Source: AC-69 sp035701505
GTDB taxonomy: Bacteria > Actinomycetota > UBA4738 > HRBIN12
DNA length: 46,996 nt
Reading direction: 5' to 3'
Assembly: GCA_035701505.1 (NCBI GenBank)
Contig: DASSSA010000132.1
Span: forward strand, 1-46,996
This document shows, one piece after another, positions 1-7,225 of this stretch. Position 1 is the first letter of the stretch; each line of letters opens with the position of its first letter. The translations under genes were made by a program, and so were the position numbers. The notes under the pieces are model-generated. The model did not search any database. It had not been told where the DNA came from and saw nothing but the letters and a program-made list of their open reading frames with translations.

Positions 1-711
1 CGGGTGGTCCGCGAGATCCTCCATCGAGGTGCGGACTTCATCAAGGTCATCGCCACCGGCGCCGTGCTGACGCGGGGGACCGCGCCGGGCGCTCCGGAGT
101 TCAGCGAAGACGAGATCCGTGCTGCGGTCGAGGAGGCCGCGCTGTACGGCACGTTCGTGGCGGCGCACGCGCACGGGGCGGAGGGCATCAAGCGCGCGGT
201 CCGCGCCGGCGCCCGCTCCATCGAGCACGGCTCGCTCGTCGACGACGAGGCCGTCGAGCTGATGGCGGAGCGGGGGACCTACCTCGTGGCCGACATCTAC
301 TGCGGCGACTACATCGAGGAGGAGGGCCGCCGTCGCGGCTGGCCGGAGGAGATCCTGCGCAAGAACGAGGACACGACCGACGCCCAACGCGAAGGATTCC
401 AGAAGGCGGTGAAGGCGGGGGTCAAGGTGGCCTTCGGCACTGACAGTGGCGTGTATCCGCACGGCTGGAACGCCCGGCAGATGCCGTACATGGTGCGGTT
501 CGGCATGACCTCGATGCAGGCCGTGCAGAGCGCGACGATCGCGGCCGCCGAGCTGATGGGGTGGGAGGACCGCATCGGCTCGGTCCATGCGGGCAAGCTT
601 GCCGACCTGGTGGCCGTCGAGGGGGACGCCCTGGAGGATGTGGCCAGACTCACGGACGTCGCGTTCGTCATGAAAGGCGGCGAGGTGCTCAAGATACCCC
701 GCACCGTGTAG
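1..711 (+). CDS. Amidohydrolase-family metal-dependent hydrolase (C-terminal part, 5' end outside window)
   Basis: The reading frame is open from the first base and ends at TAG 709-711, so only the C-terminal ~236 residues are present. The visible part is the second half of the TIM-barrel of the imidazolonepropionase/Xaa-Pro (Xaa-Arg) dipeptidase group. It contains an IKV lysine near residue 14 (the usual carboxylated metal-bridging lysine), AHAHG and IEHG metal histidines, and GTDSG with the catalytic aspartate. It ends in the family C-terminal segment (GKLADLVAV, then VMKGGEV). These ligands are all intact, so the enzyme is probably active. The substrate cannot be read from sequence; a dipeptide or cyclic amide is typical. 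The next gene starts 31 bases downstream. Confidence 0.88.
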   Translation, partial: RVVREILHRGADFIKVIATGAVLTRGTAPGAPEFSEDEIRAAVEEAALYGTFVAAHAHGAEGIKRAVRAGARSIEHGSLVDDEAVELMAERGTYLVADIYCGDYIEEEGRRRGWPEEILRKNEDTTDAQREGFQKAVKAGVKVAFGTDSGVYPHGWNARQMPYMVRFGMTSMQAVQSATIAAAELMGWEDRIGSVHAGKLADLVAVEGDALEDVARLTDVAFVMKGGEVLKIPRTV

Positions 712-742
712 CGTTGGAGATCTCGGACCGGAGGAGCCGTCG

Positions 743-1144
743 ATGAAGAAATGTCCGTACTGCGTGGAAGAGATCCACGACGAGGCCATCAGGTGCCGGT
801 ACTGCTTGACCTGGCTCGTGGAAACGGTTCCGGCCGGAGCGGACACCCCACCGGCCGGCATGACTGGGGCCACGAGCGCGCCGCAACCGGCCCCCGCGAC
901 CGCGTTCCCCACCCAGCAGTTGCCCTCGACCCAGGCCGGGCCGGAGGAGAAGGTGGAGTTCACGCACTCTGGCCAGCGGTACCTGCTCGGCTACGGCCGC
1001 GAGTACTTCGGGATCTGGGACCGGAACGCGCCGGCCACCCCCGCCTACCGCTTCTCGCGTTCGGACGACGGGTGGGTGCAGGCCTGGCAGAAGTATGTCT
1101 CGATCGAGACCAACTACATGGACCTTCGCACGGGCCTTCGCTGA
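743..1144 (+). CDS. Small zinc-ribbon protein of unknown function
   Basis: This is a 133-residue protein. The N-terminus has two CxxC knuckles (CPYC at residues 4-7 and CRYC at 18-21), a compact zinc-ribbon. A Pro/Ala/Thr-rich linker (about 30-65) follows, then a C-terminal segment rich in aromatic residues (YLLGYGREYFGIWDR). That last part resembles small beta-rich domains that follow zinc ribbons in actinobacterial proteins of unknown function. The ATG has a GGAGG Shine-Dalgarno (about 731-735) 7 bases upstream. The stop TGA (1142-1144) is 7 bases before the next ATG, so the two genes are probably co-transcribed. No function is assigned. Confidence 0.72.
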   Translation: MKKCPYCVEEIHDEAIRCRYCLTWLVETVPAGADTPPAGMTGATSAPQPAPATAFPTQQLPSTQAGPEEKVEFTHSGQRYLLGYGREYFGIWDRNAPATPAYRFSRSDDGWVQAWQKYVSIETNYMDLRTGLR

Positions 1145-1151
1145 CGCCTCC

Positions 1152-1721
1152 ATGGCGGAGCAACACCGCCTCGCGCACGCGGTCCTCGAGGCAGCGCACG
1201 ACATGTTCGTGGACAACGTCCGGAACGTGTCGATGGATGAGGCACTGGATGCGGCAGGCGGTTTTCGCTCGATCCTCGGCCTCATGAAACACGTCGCCGG
1301 TTGGAGCGCCGTGTACCACTCCTGCGCGTTCGATGAAGAGCCGAGGCGCTGGGAACAAACCGACTGGCCCCGCGGAATGCGCGACGCGATCGAGCCGACC
1401 GAGGCGTACTTCCAGGAAGTGGTGGCCTGGTTCGAGCGCAGCTACGGGCGGTGGCTCGCCTCCACGGTAGAGCCCGTCGACCTCGAGGCTCCTCGGCCGG
1501 TCCACTGGGGTGGGACGGCGCCGCTCCACGGCATCGTGGCCATGGTGGCTGGGCACTGGTCCTATCACGCGGGCGAGATCAACGAGATCCTGGCGATCCG
1601 CCGGGCCGAGGCATGGGAGTACGGCGAGGAGGTCGAGGAGAACCACATCTCGACCGTCGGACACCGCGTCCGCCCGCCGTGGATGACCGACGAGGAAGCG
1701 ATGCAGGTGGAAGGACGATAG
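1152..1721 (+). CDS. DinB-like four-helix-bundle protein
   Basis: This is a 189-residue protein. The frame is open further upstream, but the ATG at 1152, just after the stop of the preceding gene, is the natural start. It has the features of the DinB/DfsB superfamily: a helical body with a KHVAGW segment and a HWSYHAGE motif, which supplies two of the three histidines that bind a divalent metal. Members are usually metal-dependent, thiol-linked enzymes or stress proteins; no substrate can be named here. A second DinB-like protein is encoded at 32942-33397 but is too different to be a recent duplicate. It probably forms an operon with the zinc-ribbon gene. Confidence 0.72.
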   Translation: MAEQHRLAHAVLEAAHDMFVDNVRNVSMDEALDAAGGFRSILGLMKHVAGWSAVYHSCAFDEEPRRWEQTDWPRGMRDAIEPTEAYFQEVVAWFERSYGRWLASTVEPVDLEAPRPVHWGGTAPLHGIVAMVAGHWSYHAGEINEILAIRRAEAWEYGEEVEENHISTVGHRVRPPWMTDEEAMQVEGR

Positions 1722-1770
1722 CTCCTTCTGTGGTTTCTTCCTCGATCGAGCCGGGGCCAAGGCGATGGAG

Positions 1771-1794
1771 CGCGGGGGACAGGAATCGAACCTG
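1771..1794 (-). other. tRNA 3'-end remnant (T-arm plus acceptor strand, no 5' half)
   Basis: On the minus strand, 1794-1778 reads as a complete T-arm: GCAGG, loop TTCGATT, CCTGT. It is followed at 1777-1771 by CCCCCGC, which looks like the 3' acceptor strand. No matching GCGGGGG 5' strand or D-arm lies upstream; the next ~460 bases are the coding region of the neighbouring minus-strand gene. The closest partner, GCGGGAG near 1852-1858, pairs imperfectly and is not followed by a canonical D-arm. It is best described as an orphan tRNA 3' fragment, such as integrations leave behind, or a very degenerate tRNA gene. Confidence 0.4.
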
Positions 1795-1820
1795 CGGTTG
1801 GTTGGTCGGAACTTCGGCTG

Positions 1821-2264
1821 TCAATCGGGCGATGCTTCGTCGCTTCGGGCTCCCGCCTCCTCGCGAAGAGCTGCCTCATAAGCATCGAGCGCCAGCTTAA
1901 ATTGACGGCGCTTGGCCTCGGGGAGGATCTGGAGGAACACGACCACGACGACGCCGGTCCACAGTGCCCAACCGAAGGTATAGAGCAGATCGGCAACCAG
2001 TCCAAGTGGCTCCGTCGTCGTCGACGACTTGAGCAGGTACCCACCGACATACGCCGCCAAGCCGACCGCCAAGCCGATCCCGAGGATCCAGTAGACGGGT
2101 CGTTGCCCGACGGCGGTCCGCCGCACGTATGGCAGGTTCTCGCCTACCCACGCCAGTACTTCGCGACGTTCCTCATCCCCGAGACCGAACAGGGCTTGTT
2201 CTCGAGCGCCCTCGTCCTCACTGAACGTGTGTGGAGCGCCCTTTGCTCCCGGTCCTCCAGTCAT
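1821..2264 (-). CDS. Small two-helix membrane protein, unknown function
   Basis: This is a 147-residue protein. The ATG at 2264 is chosen because GGGAGGG lies about 8 bases upstream; an in-frame ATG at 2282 has no such site. The N-terminal half is acidic and soluble. Two hydrophobic segments follow (about residues 62-85 and 100-120), separated by a short SSTTTEP loop, and the C-terminus is a charged helix (KRRQFKLALDAYEAAL). The layout suggests a small 2-TM inner-membrane protein with a cytoplasmic tail. The family was not recognised. It is transcribed toward the tRNA remnant at 1771-1794. Confidence 0.6.
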   Translation of the reverse strand: MTGGPGAKGAPHTFSEDEGAREQALFGLGDEERREVLAWVGENLPYVRRTAVGQRPVYWILGIGLAVGLAAYVGGYLLKSSTTTEPLGLVADLLYTFGWALWTGVVVVVFLQILPEAKRRQFKLALDAYEAALREEAGARSDEASPD

Positions 2265-2675
2265 GGTCGAATCCCTCCCCATGGCCGAACTCAGGTCTGA
2301 CCCGCGTCAATCAATCGAACCACGGTAGCGCGCATCGCGCCCGCCGCGAGAGAAGTCGAGATTGCCCCCACCCATGCCCGAAGATGATGAGGGAGGCACG
2401 TGGAGCGCGAGTGGCAAACTGGATGTCGAGGTATGTTTCCCAAACGCTCGCCCAGCCCACCGTCTACCCTCAGAGCGATGAGATCGCCAATACTGACATT
2501 CGAGGGAAACGGTCCTGATGGTGTTCCGGTCCGTCCCTGCGGCTGAAGCCTTTGTGGAACCGCCACAGCCAGGCCGCAAGAGGCCACGAACGGCGTAAAG
2601 TGGCGGGTATCAGCGAGTACCGTCCTCGGATCGCCATCCTGTCGATGACCTGCGGAAACGGCGCCCGACCAGCGG
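2265..2675. other. Intergenic stretch with no convincing gene
   Basis: About 410 bases between a minus-strand membrane-protein gene and tRNA-Gly. Short open frames exist on both strands but show no recognisable domain, no ribosome-binding site and actinobacterial-unlike composition. The only structure seen is a small TGTGG-AACCG-CCACA inverted repeat near 2550-2570. Confidence 0.5.
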
Positions 2676-2746
<71 letters not shown>

Positions 2747-2757
2747 GAACAGCCGCA

Positions 2758-2763
2758 AGCGTA
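2758..2763 (-). promoter_or_regulatory. -10 hexamer for tRNA-Gly
   Basis: TACGCT on the minus strand, 11 bases before the tRNA 5' end. No clear -35 element is visible. The same TANNNT class occurs before other tRNAs and many starts in the window. Confidence 0.4.
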
Positions 2764-2777
2764 GCAGCGGACCGGCC

Positions 2778-3086
2778 TCAACCGAGCAAGCGCGTCAGGG
2801 CCGTGGCGGCCGCGGCCACCACAATGACCACGAGGATGGGCGCCCTGCGCCACAGGGCGATCCCCGCGGCGCCCATGCCCACCAAGCGGGCATCGAGGGA
2901 GATCGATTGACCGCTGGCCAGCGCCTGGGTCACCACCAGGGCGGCCAGCACCGCGGGTGCGAGCAGCTCGACAACCCCAGAAACGGCGGAAGGCAGGGAC
3001 CGGCCCCCGAGCAGCACCGGCCCCAGCGACTTGATGGCCACGGTGGTCGTTCCCACCGCCAGCACGACGATCCAGACGTCGGTCAC
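2778..3086 (-). CDS. azlD: AzlD-family branched-chain amino-acid transport subunit
   Basis: This is a 102-residue, very hydrophobic protein with about four transmembrane segments, the size and profile of AzlD. AzlD works with the larger AzlC as an exporter of branched-chain amino acids or related azaleucine-like compounds. The GTG at 3086 is preferred because it overlaps the azlC stop as GTGA (3086-3083), which gives translational coupling; an in-frame ATG at 3110 would add eight residues inside azlC. It lies directly after azlC in the same orientation, the standard arrangement for this pair. Confidence 0.82.
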   Translation of the reverse strand: MTDVWIVVLAVGTTTVAIKSLGPVLLGGRSLPSAVSGVVELLAPAVLAALVVTQALASGQSISLDARLVGMGAAGIALWRRAPILVVIVVAAAATALTRLLG

Positions 3087-3757
3087 TTCCGGCCCACCCC
3101 GATCAGGCATCCGGCACTCGCCGCGATGATCGGGACGCCGGCTGGCGCCACCGGCATGAGGGCGAGCGCGATGGCCCCTCCGAGGACGGCCGCGAGGATC
3201 GATCGCCGGTTCCGAAGCTGCGGCAGCAGCAGTGCCAGGAACAGCGCGGGGAAGGCCGCGTCAAGGCCGAGGGTCTTCGGGTCACCGAGGGCCTGGCCAC
3301 CGAGCGCCCCGATGGCCGTTCCGGCCACCCATGCGAGATAGAGCAGGAGCCCGGCGCCGACCAGAATCCGGGGATCGAACCGTCCCTCGCCCTCGGCCGC
3401 CACGGCCCACGACTCGTCCACCACTAGCTGAGCCCGGAGGAACCGCCACCACGCAGGCCCGTCGAGCCACGGCGCCACCGAGACGCCGATGGGTCCGTAG
3501 CGGAGGTTCAGCAGGACGGCGGCGATGACCGCCGCGGACACCGTGCCTCCCGCCCCCAGGATCGAGACCGCGGCGAACTGCGCCGATCCGGCGAAGGTCG
3601 TCGCGGACATCACGATCGGCGCGAGCCAACTCATGCCCGCCGAGCGAGCGAGCAGGCCGAACGAGATGCCGAACCCGAGGACCGCTACGGCGAGTGGGGC
3701 CACGGCTCGCGCGCCGTCGCGGTACCTGCGAGCTGGCCTCCCCTCCATGGAGACCAC
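3083..3757 (-). CDS. azlC: AzlC-family branched-chain amino-acid permease
   Basis: This is a 224-residue inner-membrane protein. It begins with a basic N-terminus, then an AVAVLGFGISFGLLA hydrophobic helix and the AzlC-characteristic stretch SATTFAGSAQFAAV (about residues 52-65), followed by NLRYGPIGVS. Further transmembrane segments lie toward the C-terminus. Together with AzlD it should export branched-chain amino acids. The start at 3757 may instead be an internal ATG three codons later (3748). The gene is divergent from the PhzF-family gene that follows. Confidence 0.88.
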   Translation of the reverse strand: MVSMEGRPARRYRDGARAVAPLAVAVLGFGISFGLLARSAGMSWLAPIVMSATTFAGSAQFAAVSILGAGGTVSAAVIAAVLLNLRYGPIGVSVAPWLDGPAWWRFLRAQLVVDESWAVAAEGEGRFDPRILVGAGLLLYLAWVAGTAIGALGGQALGDPKTLGLDAAFPALFLALLLPQLRNRRSILAAVLGGAIALALMPVAPAGVPIIAASAGCLIGVGRK

Positions 3758-3789
3758 GGTAGCAACGGGTCACCGGGCTGGGCTTGCGA

Positions 3790-3795
3790 TACGTT
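3790..3795 (+). promoter_or_regulatory. -10 hexamer, leaderless type, for the PhzF-family gene
   Basis: TACGTT ends 7 bases before the ATG at 3803, so transcription would start at or within a few bases of the start codon. No strong -35 is visible. Its position favours ATG 3803 over an upstream TTG. Confidence 0.45.
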
Positions 3796-3802
3796 GCCCT
3801 GC

Positions 3803-4684
3803 ATGCGCGGCACTCCCACTCCTCCCGGCACCGAGGTCCCGTTTCGCCTTGTGGACGTGTTCTGCGAGCGTGCGCTGACGGGGAACCAGCTGTGCGTCGT
3901 GCCCGAGCCGGGATCCCTCGACGAAGCGACCATGCAGTCGTTGGCCCGTGAGATCGGCTTCTCGGAGACAACGTTCGTCACGGCCTACGACGATGACCGG
4001 TACTCGATGCGGATCTTCACGCCGGGCGCGGAACTTCCGTTCGCGGGCCATCCGACGCTCGGGACCGCGTTCGTGATGGTGGCGGAGGGAAGGGTGAGGT
4101 CGCCGCTGACGCAGGTGGTCACGGCAGGCGAGTTCCCGGTTGAGGTGGACATCGACCCCGGGTTCGCCACGATGCACCAGTTGCCACCGACGTTCGGTCC
4201 GAAGATCGATGACCTGGACGAAGTCGCGGCAGGTGGTGGGCTCACCCCGGCTGACCTGCATCCTGACCTGCCACCGCAGCTCGTCTCGACCGGGCTGCCC
4301 CACCTCCTGGTCCCGGTGCGCGACGAACCCACGCTCCGAGGGGCCACCCGGAACGACGACGCCCTCCGGGCGTTGTGGAAGCGCTACGGACCGGACTGCA
4401 TCTACCTGTTCGCCCTTACCGACCAGGGCGCGACCGCGAGGTTGTTCGACGCCGGTTTGGGGATCGGAGAGGACCCCGCCACCGGCTCGGCCGCGGGGCC
4501 CCTGGGCGCCTATCTGGCGGCGCGGGGGGTCGGCGGCATGCCCGGGAAGCTCGCGATCCGCCAAGGCGACCAGGTGGGCAGGCCCAGCGTGCTCCACGTC
4601 GAGGTGGAGCCCGAGGGTGACTCCTGGAGCGTCCGGGTCAGCGGGGGCGTGGCCATGGTCGGCGCGGGCAGCTTCCGGATCTGA
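3803..4684 (+). CDS. PhzF-family isomerase/epimerase-like protein
   Basis: This is a 293-residue protein, the usual PhzF length, with the two-lobed diaminopimelate-epimerase-like fold. Landmarks are FRLVDVFCERALTGNQLCVV near the N-terminus, GFSETTF with the conserved acidic residue that acts as catalytic acid/base in PhzF, PFAGHPTLGTAF, and EDPATGSAAGPLGAYL in the second lobe. PhzF itself isomerises trans-2,3-dihydro-3-hydroxyanthranilate, but no phenazine genes are present, so the substrate is unknown. The ATG at 3803 is chosen over the in-frame TTG at 3794 because of the -10 hexamer just upstream. Confidence 0.87.
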   Translation: MRGTPTPPGTEVPFRLVDVFCERALTGNQLCVVPEPGSLDEATMQSLAREIGFSETTFVTAYDDDRYSMRIFTPGAELPFAGHPTLGTAFVMVAEGRVRSPLTQVVTAGEFPVEVDIDPGFATMHQLPPTFGPKIDDLDEVAAGGGLTPADLHPDLPPQLVSTGLPHLLVPVRDEPTLRGATRNDDALRALWKRYGPDCIYLFALTDQGATARLFDAGLGIGEDPATGSAAGPLGAYLAARGVGGMPGKLAIRQGDQVGRPSVLHVEVEPEGDSWSVRVSGGVAMVGAGSFRI

Positions 4685-4708
4685 CCAGTCAGGGCGTGGG
4701 ACGACCCC

Positions 4709-4714
4709 TACAAT
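4709..4714 (+). promoter_or_regulatory. -10 hexamer for tRNA-Pro
   Basis: TACAAT, a near-consensus -10, ends 7 bases before the tRNA 5' end. No well-spaced -35 is obvious. Confidence 0.5.
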
Positions 4715-4721
4715 CGGGCCG

Positions 4722-4795
4722 CGGGGCGTAGCGCAGCCTGGTAGCGCGCCTGGTTTGGGGCCAGGAAGTCGGCGGTTCGAATCCGCCCGCCCCGA
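4722..4795 (+). tRNA. tRNA-Pro (anticodon TGG)
   Basis: A canonical 74-nt tRNA: acceptor CGGGGCG with CGCCCCG, D-arm GCGCAGCCTGGTAGCGC, anticodon stem CCTGG/CCAGG enclosing loop TTTGGGG (anticodon TGG), T-arm GGCGG TTCGAAT CCGCC, discriminator A. Confidence 0.96.
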
Positions 4796-4873
4796 CGACG
4801 ACCGACCCGGAGCCCTCTGGCACACCGTCTCCGCAGGTCAGGGGCCGACTCGCATGCTGTCGCTGGCGCGATG

Positions 4874-4879
4874 TAACGT
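4874..4879 (+). promoter_or_regulatory. -10 hexamer, leaderless type, for the HEWMH protein gene
   Basis: TAACGT ends 6 bases before the ATG at 4886. This spacing predicts an mRNA that begins at the start codon; no Shine-Dalgarno is present. Confidence 0.45.
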
Positions 4880-4885
4880 CCCGCC

Positions 4886-5341
4886 ATGAGGGTGCGCTCC
4901 GAGGTCGCCGCCATCCCCCGGGACAGGGTCCAGGCGATGCTGTACGGCCTTCCGCCTGCCCCCGGCTACCGGATCGTCGTCAAGCCGCTTCGGTACCGGG
5001 AGAAGCCCCACCTGTCCGCCTGGACCGACTTCGACAACCGGGAGATCGTGCTGCAGGTGCCCGAGCCGTTCTTCGCCTTTGGCGAGATCGTGCCCTACGC
5101 GGCCAAGCGCCGGCCGGGCAAGGGGATGCGGTTCATCTGGATGACCGAGGGGGTAACGTTCCAGACCCCTCGGGAGGTGCTCCGGTTCCTGTACCTGCAC
5201 GAGTGGATGCACTGGTACCTGAAGGTGCGCCTCGGCAGGGGCGCGGCCGCCGAGACGGCCTGCGACCGGTTCGCGCTGTTCAACTACCGGCGCCGCCGGG
5301 TGACCGAGCTCGATGGCGACGCCGCGCTGGTCCGGCGGTAG
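4886..5341 (+). CDS. Small HExxH (HEWMH) protein, putative zinc metallopeptidase-like
   Basis: This is a 151-residue protein. The centre is beta-rich, with a segment describing bound substrate-like strands (NREIVLQVPEPFF). A helix carrying HEWMH (about residues 110-114) follows FLYL, and an ETACDRFALF segment lies about 15 residues later. HExxH with a downstream acidic residue is the zincin ligand pattern, seen for example in SprT/WSS1-like and minimal metallopeptidase domains. There is no signal peptide, so it should be cytoplasmic. The gene stands alone between tRNA-Pro and a reverse-strand gene. The family was not recognised; metal binding is inferred from the motif only. Confidence 0.62.
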   Translation: MRVRSEVAAIPRDRVQAMLYGLPPAPGYRIVVKPLRYREKPHLSAWTDFDNREIVLQVPEPFFAFGEIVPYAAKRRPGKGMRFIWMTEGVTFQTPREVLRFLYLHEWMHWYLKVRLGRGAAAETACDRFALFNYRRRRVTELDGDAALVRR

Positions 5342-5362
5342 GCGGGCTGGCTGGGCGAGGCC

Positions 5363-5545
5363 TCAGAATCGGATGTTGAAGATCTGCACGAGGCCCACGA
5401 AGATCAGGTAGCCGGCCACGATGTAGTTGAGCAGCTTGGGGAAGATCAGGATCAGGATCCCTGCCACGATGGCAAGGATCCCGGGGATCCGAAGGCTCAC
5501 GCTGATCTCGGATCCCTTCGCCAACACATACGCGAGCTGGAGCAC
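5363..5545 (-). CDS. DUF3096-like small membrane protein
   Basis: This is a 60-residue protein from GTG 5545, chosen because AAGGAGG lies 8 bases upstream; an in-frame TTG at 5572 lacks a site. It has two hydrophobic helices in the pattern IPGILAIVAGILILIFP then LNYIVAGYLIFVGLVQI, which matches the short DUF3096 membrane proteins. The role of the family is unknown. It follows the TetR gene in the same orientation with about 48 bases between them and could be its co-transcribed target. Confidence 0.7.
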   Translation of the reverse strand: MLQLAYVLAKGSEISVSLRIPGILAIVAGILILIFPKLLNYIVAGYLIFVGLVQIFNIRF

Positions 5546-5593
5546 GTACCGCACCTCCTTCGGTGGGGCCAACGTTCCCGATGGTCTCCGTGG

Positions 5594-6265
5594 CTAAACC
5601 AGGGACGCTTCAGCCCTCCTGGGACCGATTGCGCTTCGGAGCAGCTCGGTGAACTGGTGGATCCGCAGCTCGCGACGCCGCTGGGGATCGTCCGAGCGGC
5701 GATGGAACAGCCCCGGGTCGAGCTCCTCGGTGACCAGCGCGTCCTGGAACCGTTCCGCAAGCCAGTCGAGCATGGACGCGATCATCTCCGCATCGACGTC
5801 GGCTCTCACCTCGTCCCGCCGGATGCCGAACTCCACGAAGTCGAGCGTCCCGTACGGATCTTCCGAGAGCAGGAACCGGTTGATGTCCCGCTTCAACGTA
5901 AGGTCGGTCCCGTAGTTGCCGATCAGCGACACTCGATAGGGGACCCAGTCGTCGCGGATCAGGTGCTCAGTGCGTTCCAGCCAGTACTCGAGCACCGACC
6001 AGAACCCCGTCTCGACGACGTCGCTCGGCGCGTCGAGCCACGCCGGCAGCGACGACACGGCCCGCTTGTAGGCCGCCAGGAACAAGCCGGCCTTGCTTCC
6101 GAAGTGCTGGAAGATCGAGCCCTTGGCGATACCGAGCTCCCGGGCCAGGTCCTCCACACGGGCCCCCTGGTACCCGTGCTCCGCGAAGTGGCGCATGGCC
6201 GCCTCGGTGATGGCATCGCGCTTGGCGAGGGACCTCGGTTTGGTTGACCTCAGGTCACCGTCCAT
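5594..6265 (-). CDS. TetR/AcrR-family transcriptional regulator
   Basis: This is a 223-residue protein. The N-terminal helix-turn-helix spans about residues 16-62 (AITEAAMRHFAEHGYQG, then VEDLARELGIAKGSIFQHF), the classic TetR DNA-binding region. The C-terminal all-helical ligand/dimer domain is unlike any specific subfamily I recognise. The ATG has GGAGG 8 bases upstream. TetR proteins usually repress a neighbouring gene; candidates are the small DUF3096-like gene just downstream or the gene's own promoter. Confidence 0.9.
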   Translation of the reverse strand: MDGDLRSTKPRSLAKRDAITEAAMRHFAEHGYQGARVEDLARELGIAKGSIFQHFGSKAGLFLAAYKRAVSSLPAWLDAPSDVVETGFWSVLEYWLERTEHLIRDDWVPYRVSLIGNYGTDLTLKRDINRFLLSEDPYGTLDFVEFGIRRDEVRADVDAEMIASMLDWLAERFQDALVTEELDPGLFHRRSDDPQRRRELRIHQFTELLRSAIGPRRAEASLV

Positions 6266-6365
6266 CGCTCAGCCTCCGTCCTCTGTGATGCACACTTCCC
6301 GCTGCTCAACAGGGCGTGTCTGACCGAGGGTCACATAATATGCCCTCTCGCTCAGGGTGGGATCT

Positions 6366-7127
6366 TCAGCGGCTCTTCAGCCGGGCCAAGATCTCGTCGT
6401 GGAGCACCCGGTTGGTCGACAGAACGCTGCCGCCGTGTTCGAGCGGTTCACCCTCGAACGTGGTGACCCGGCCTCCGGCCTCCTCTACGATCACCTGGAC
6501 CGCGGCGAAGTCCCAGGTGGCAAGCTCCCGCTCGAACATGGCGTCTGCCGAACCCCGGGCGACCAGCATGTGCCCCCAGAAGTCTCCGAACCCCCGGTTC
6601 CGCCGAGCGTCGCGGAAGATCTCCTGGAGCGAGGCGGCGTGTGGGCCCTCGAGGACCAGTTCCACGCTGCCGTGGAGCACGAACGCCCGGCTCAACCGGT
6701 CGGCTCGGGAGACCCGGATGGGCTGGCCGTTCAGCCGGGCTCCGCCGCCCCGCACCGCCTCATATCGTTCGCCGAGCCCGGGCGCGTTCACCACGCCCAG
6801 GACGGGATGGTCCTCCACCGCGAGTGCGATCAGCGTCGCCCATATCTGGATCCCGTCGGCGAAGTTCTTCGTGGCGTCGATGGGATCGACGATCCACCGC
6901 CGGTTGCCGCCACCCTCCAGACCTCCCTCCTCCCCGAGCACGGCGTCGGACGGATATCGCTCTCGTACCCGTTCGCGCACCATGGCCTCGATCGAGGTGT
7001 CGGCCTCGGTGACAGGCGAGCGGTCCGGCTTCAGCTTGACCTGCAGGTCGGTGCCGAAGAGGGAGAGGGCGATCTCGCCGGCTGCGCCGGCGAGATCGCC
7101 CGCGAACTCGAGCTCCTCGTCGAACAT
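6366..7127 (-). CDS. Inositol-monophosphatase-family phosphatase, HisN-like
   Basis: This is a 253-residue protein from ATG 7127. The frame is open further upstream, but the extra stretch is not family-like, and a TATCGT hexamer sits 8 bases before this ATG. Metal-binding motifs are present in order: EADTSIE, GEEGG and WIVDPIDATKNFADG, then ATWDFAAVQVIVEEAGG. The WATLIAL segment after the second motif is typical of the IMPase-type histidinol-phosphatase (HisN) branch, so dephosphorylation of histidinol phosphate is a reasonable guess; other phosphate monoesters are possible. DPIDAT carries Ala where DPIDGT is usual. It is divergent from tig, and no other his genes are near. Confidence 0.83.
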   Translation of the reverse strand: MFDEELEFAGDLAGAAGEIALSLFGTDLQVKLKPDRSPVTEADTSIEAMVRERVRERYPSDAVLGEEGGLEGGGNRRWIVDPIDATKNFADGIQIWATLIALAVEDHPVLGVVNAPGLGERYEAVRGGGARLNGQPIRVSRADRLSRAFVLHGSVELVLEGPHAASLQEIFRDARRNRGFGDFWGHMLVARGSADAMFERELATWDFAAVQVIVEEAGGRVTTFEGEPLEHGGSVLSTNRVLHDEILARLKSR

Positions 7128-7135
7128 CGAGGCGG

Positions 7136-7141
7136 ACGATA
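7136..7141 (-). promoter_or_regulatory. -10 hexamer, leaderless type, for the HisN-like gene
   Basis: TATCGT on the minus strand ends 8 bases before ATG 7127. It forms a divergent promoter pair with the tig hexamer at 7211-7216. Confidence 0.45.
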
Positions 7142-7210
7142 CACGGCCCGGCCATCCGCCCGGACACCGGCACCAAGTACCAAGCAGGGCGACGTGTCGG
7201 GATTCTTCGG

Positions 7211-7216
7211 TACGCT
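7211..7216 (+). promoter_or_regulatory. -10 hexamer, leaderless type, for tig
   Basis: TACGCT ends 9 bases before GTG 7226, and there is no Shine-Dalgarno between them. Confidence 0.45.
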
Positions 7217-7225
7217 CGCCTCGCC

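Noticed and set aside
1451..1900. Plus-strand open frame with AGDRNRTCGWLVG
   Set aside because: The peptide comes from the tRNA-like 3' sequence at 1771-1794 and is a common spurious prediction.
3803..4684. Phenazine biosynthesis gene cluster
   Set aside because: Only a PhzF-family gene is present; no phzA/B/D/E/G neighbours.
4708..4914. Minus-strand open frame with RGGRIRTADFLAP, like annotated hypothetical proteins
   Set aside because: It is a known artefact of translating a tRNA gene (here tRNA-Pro).
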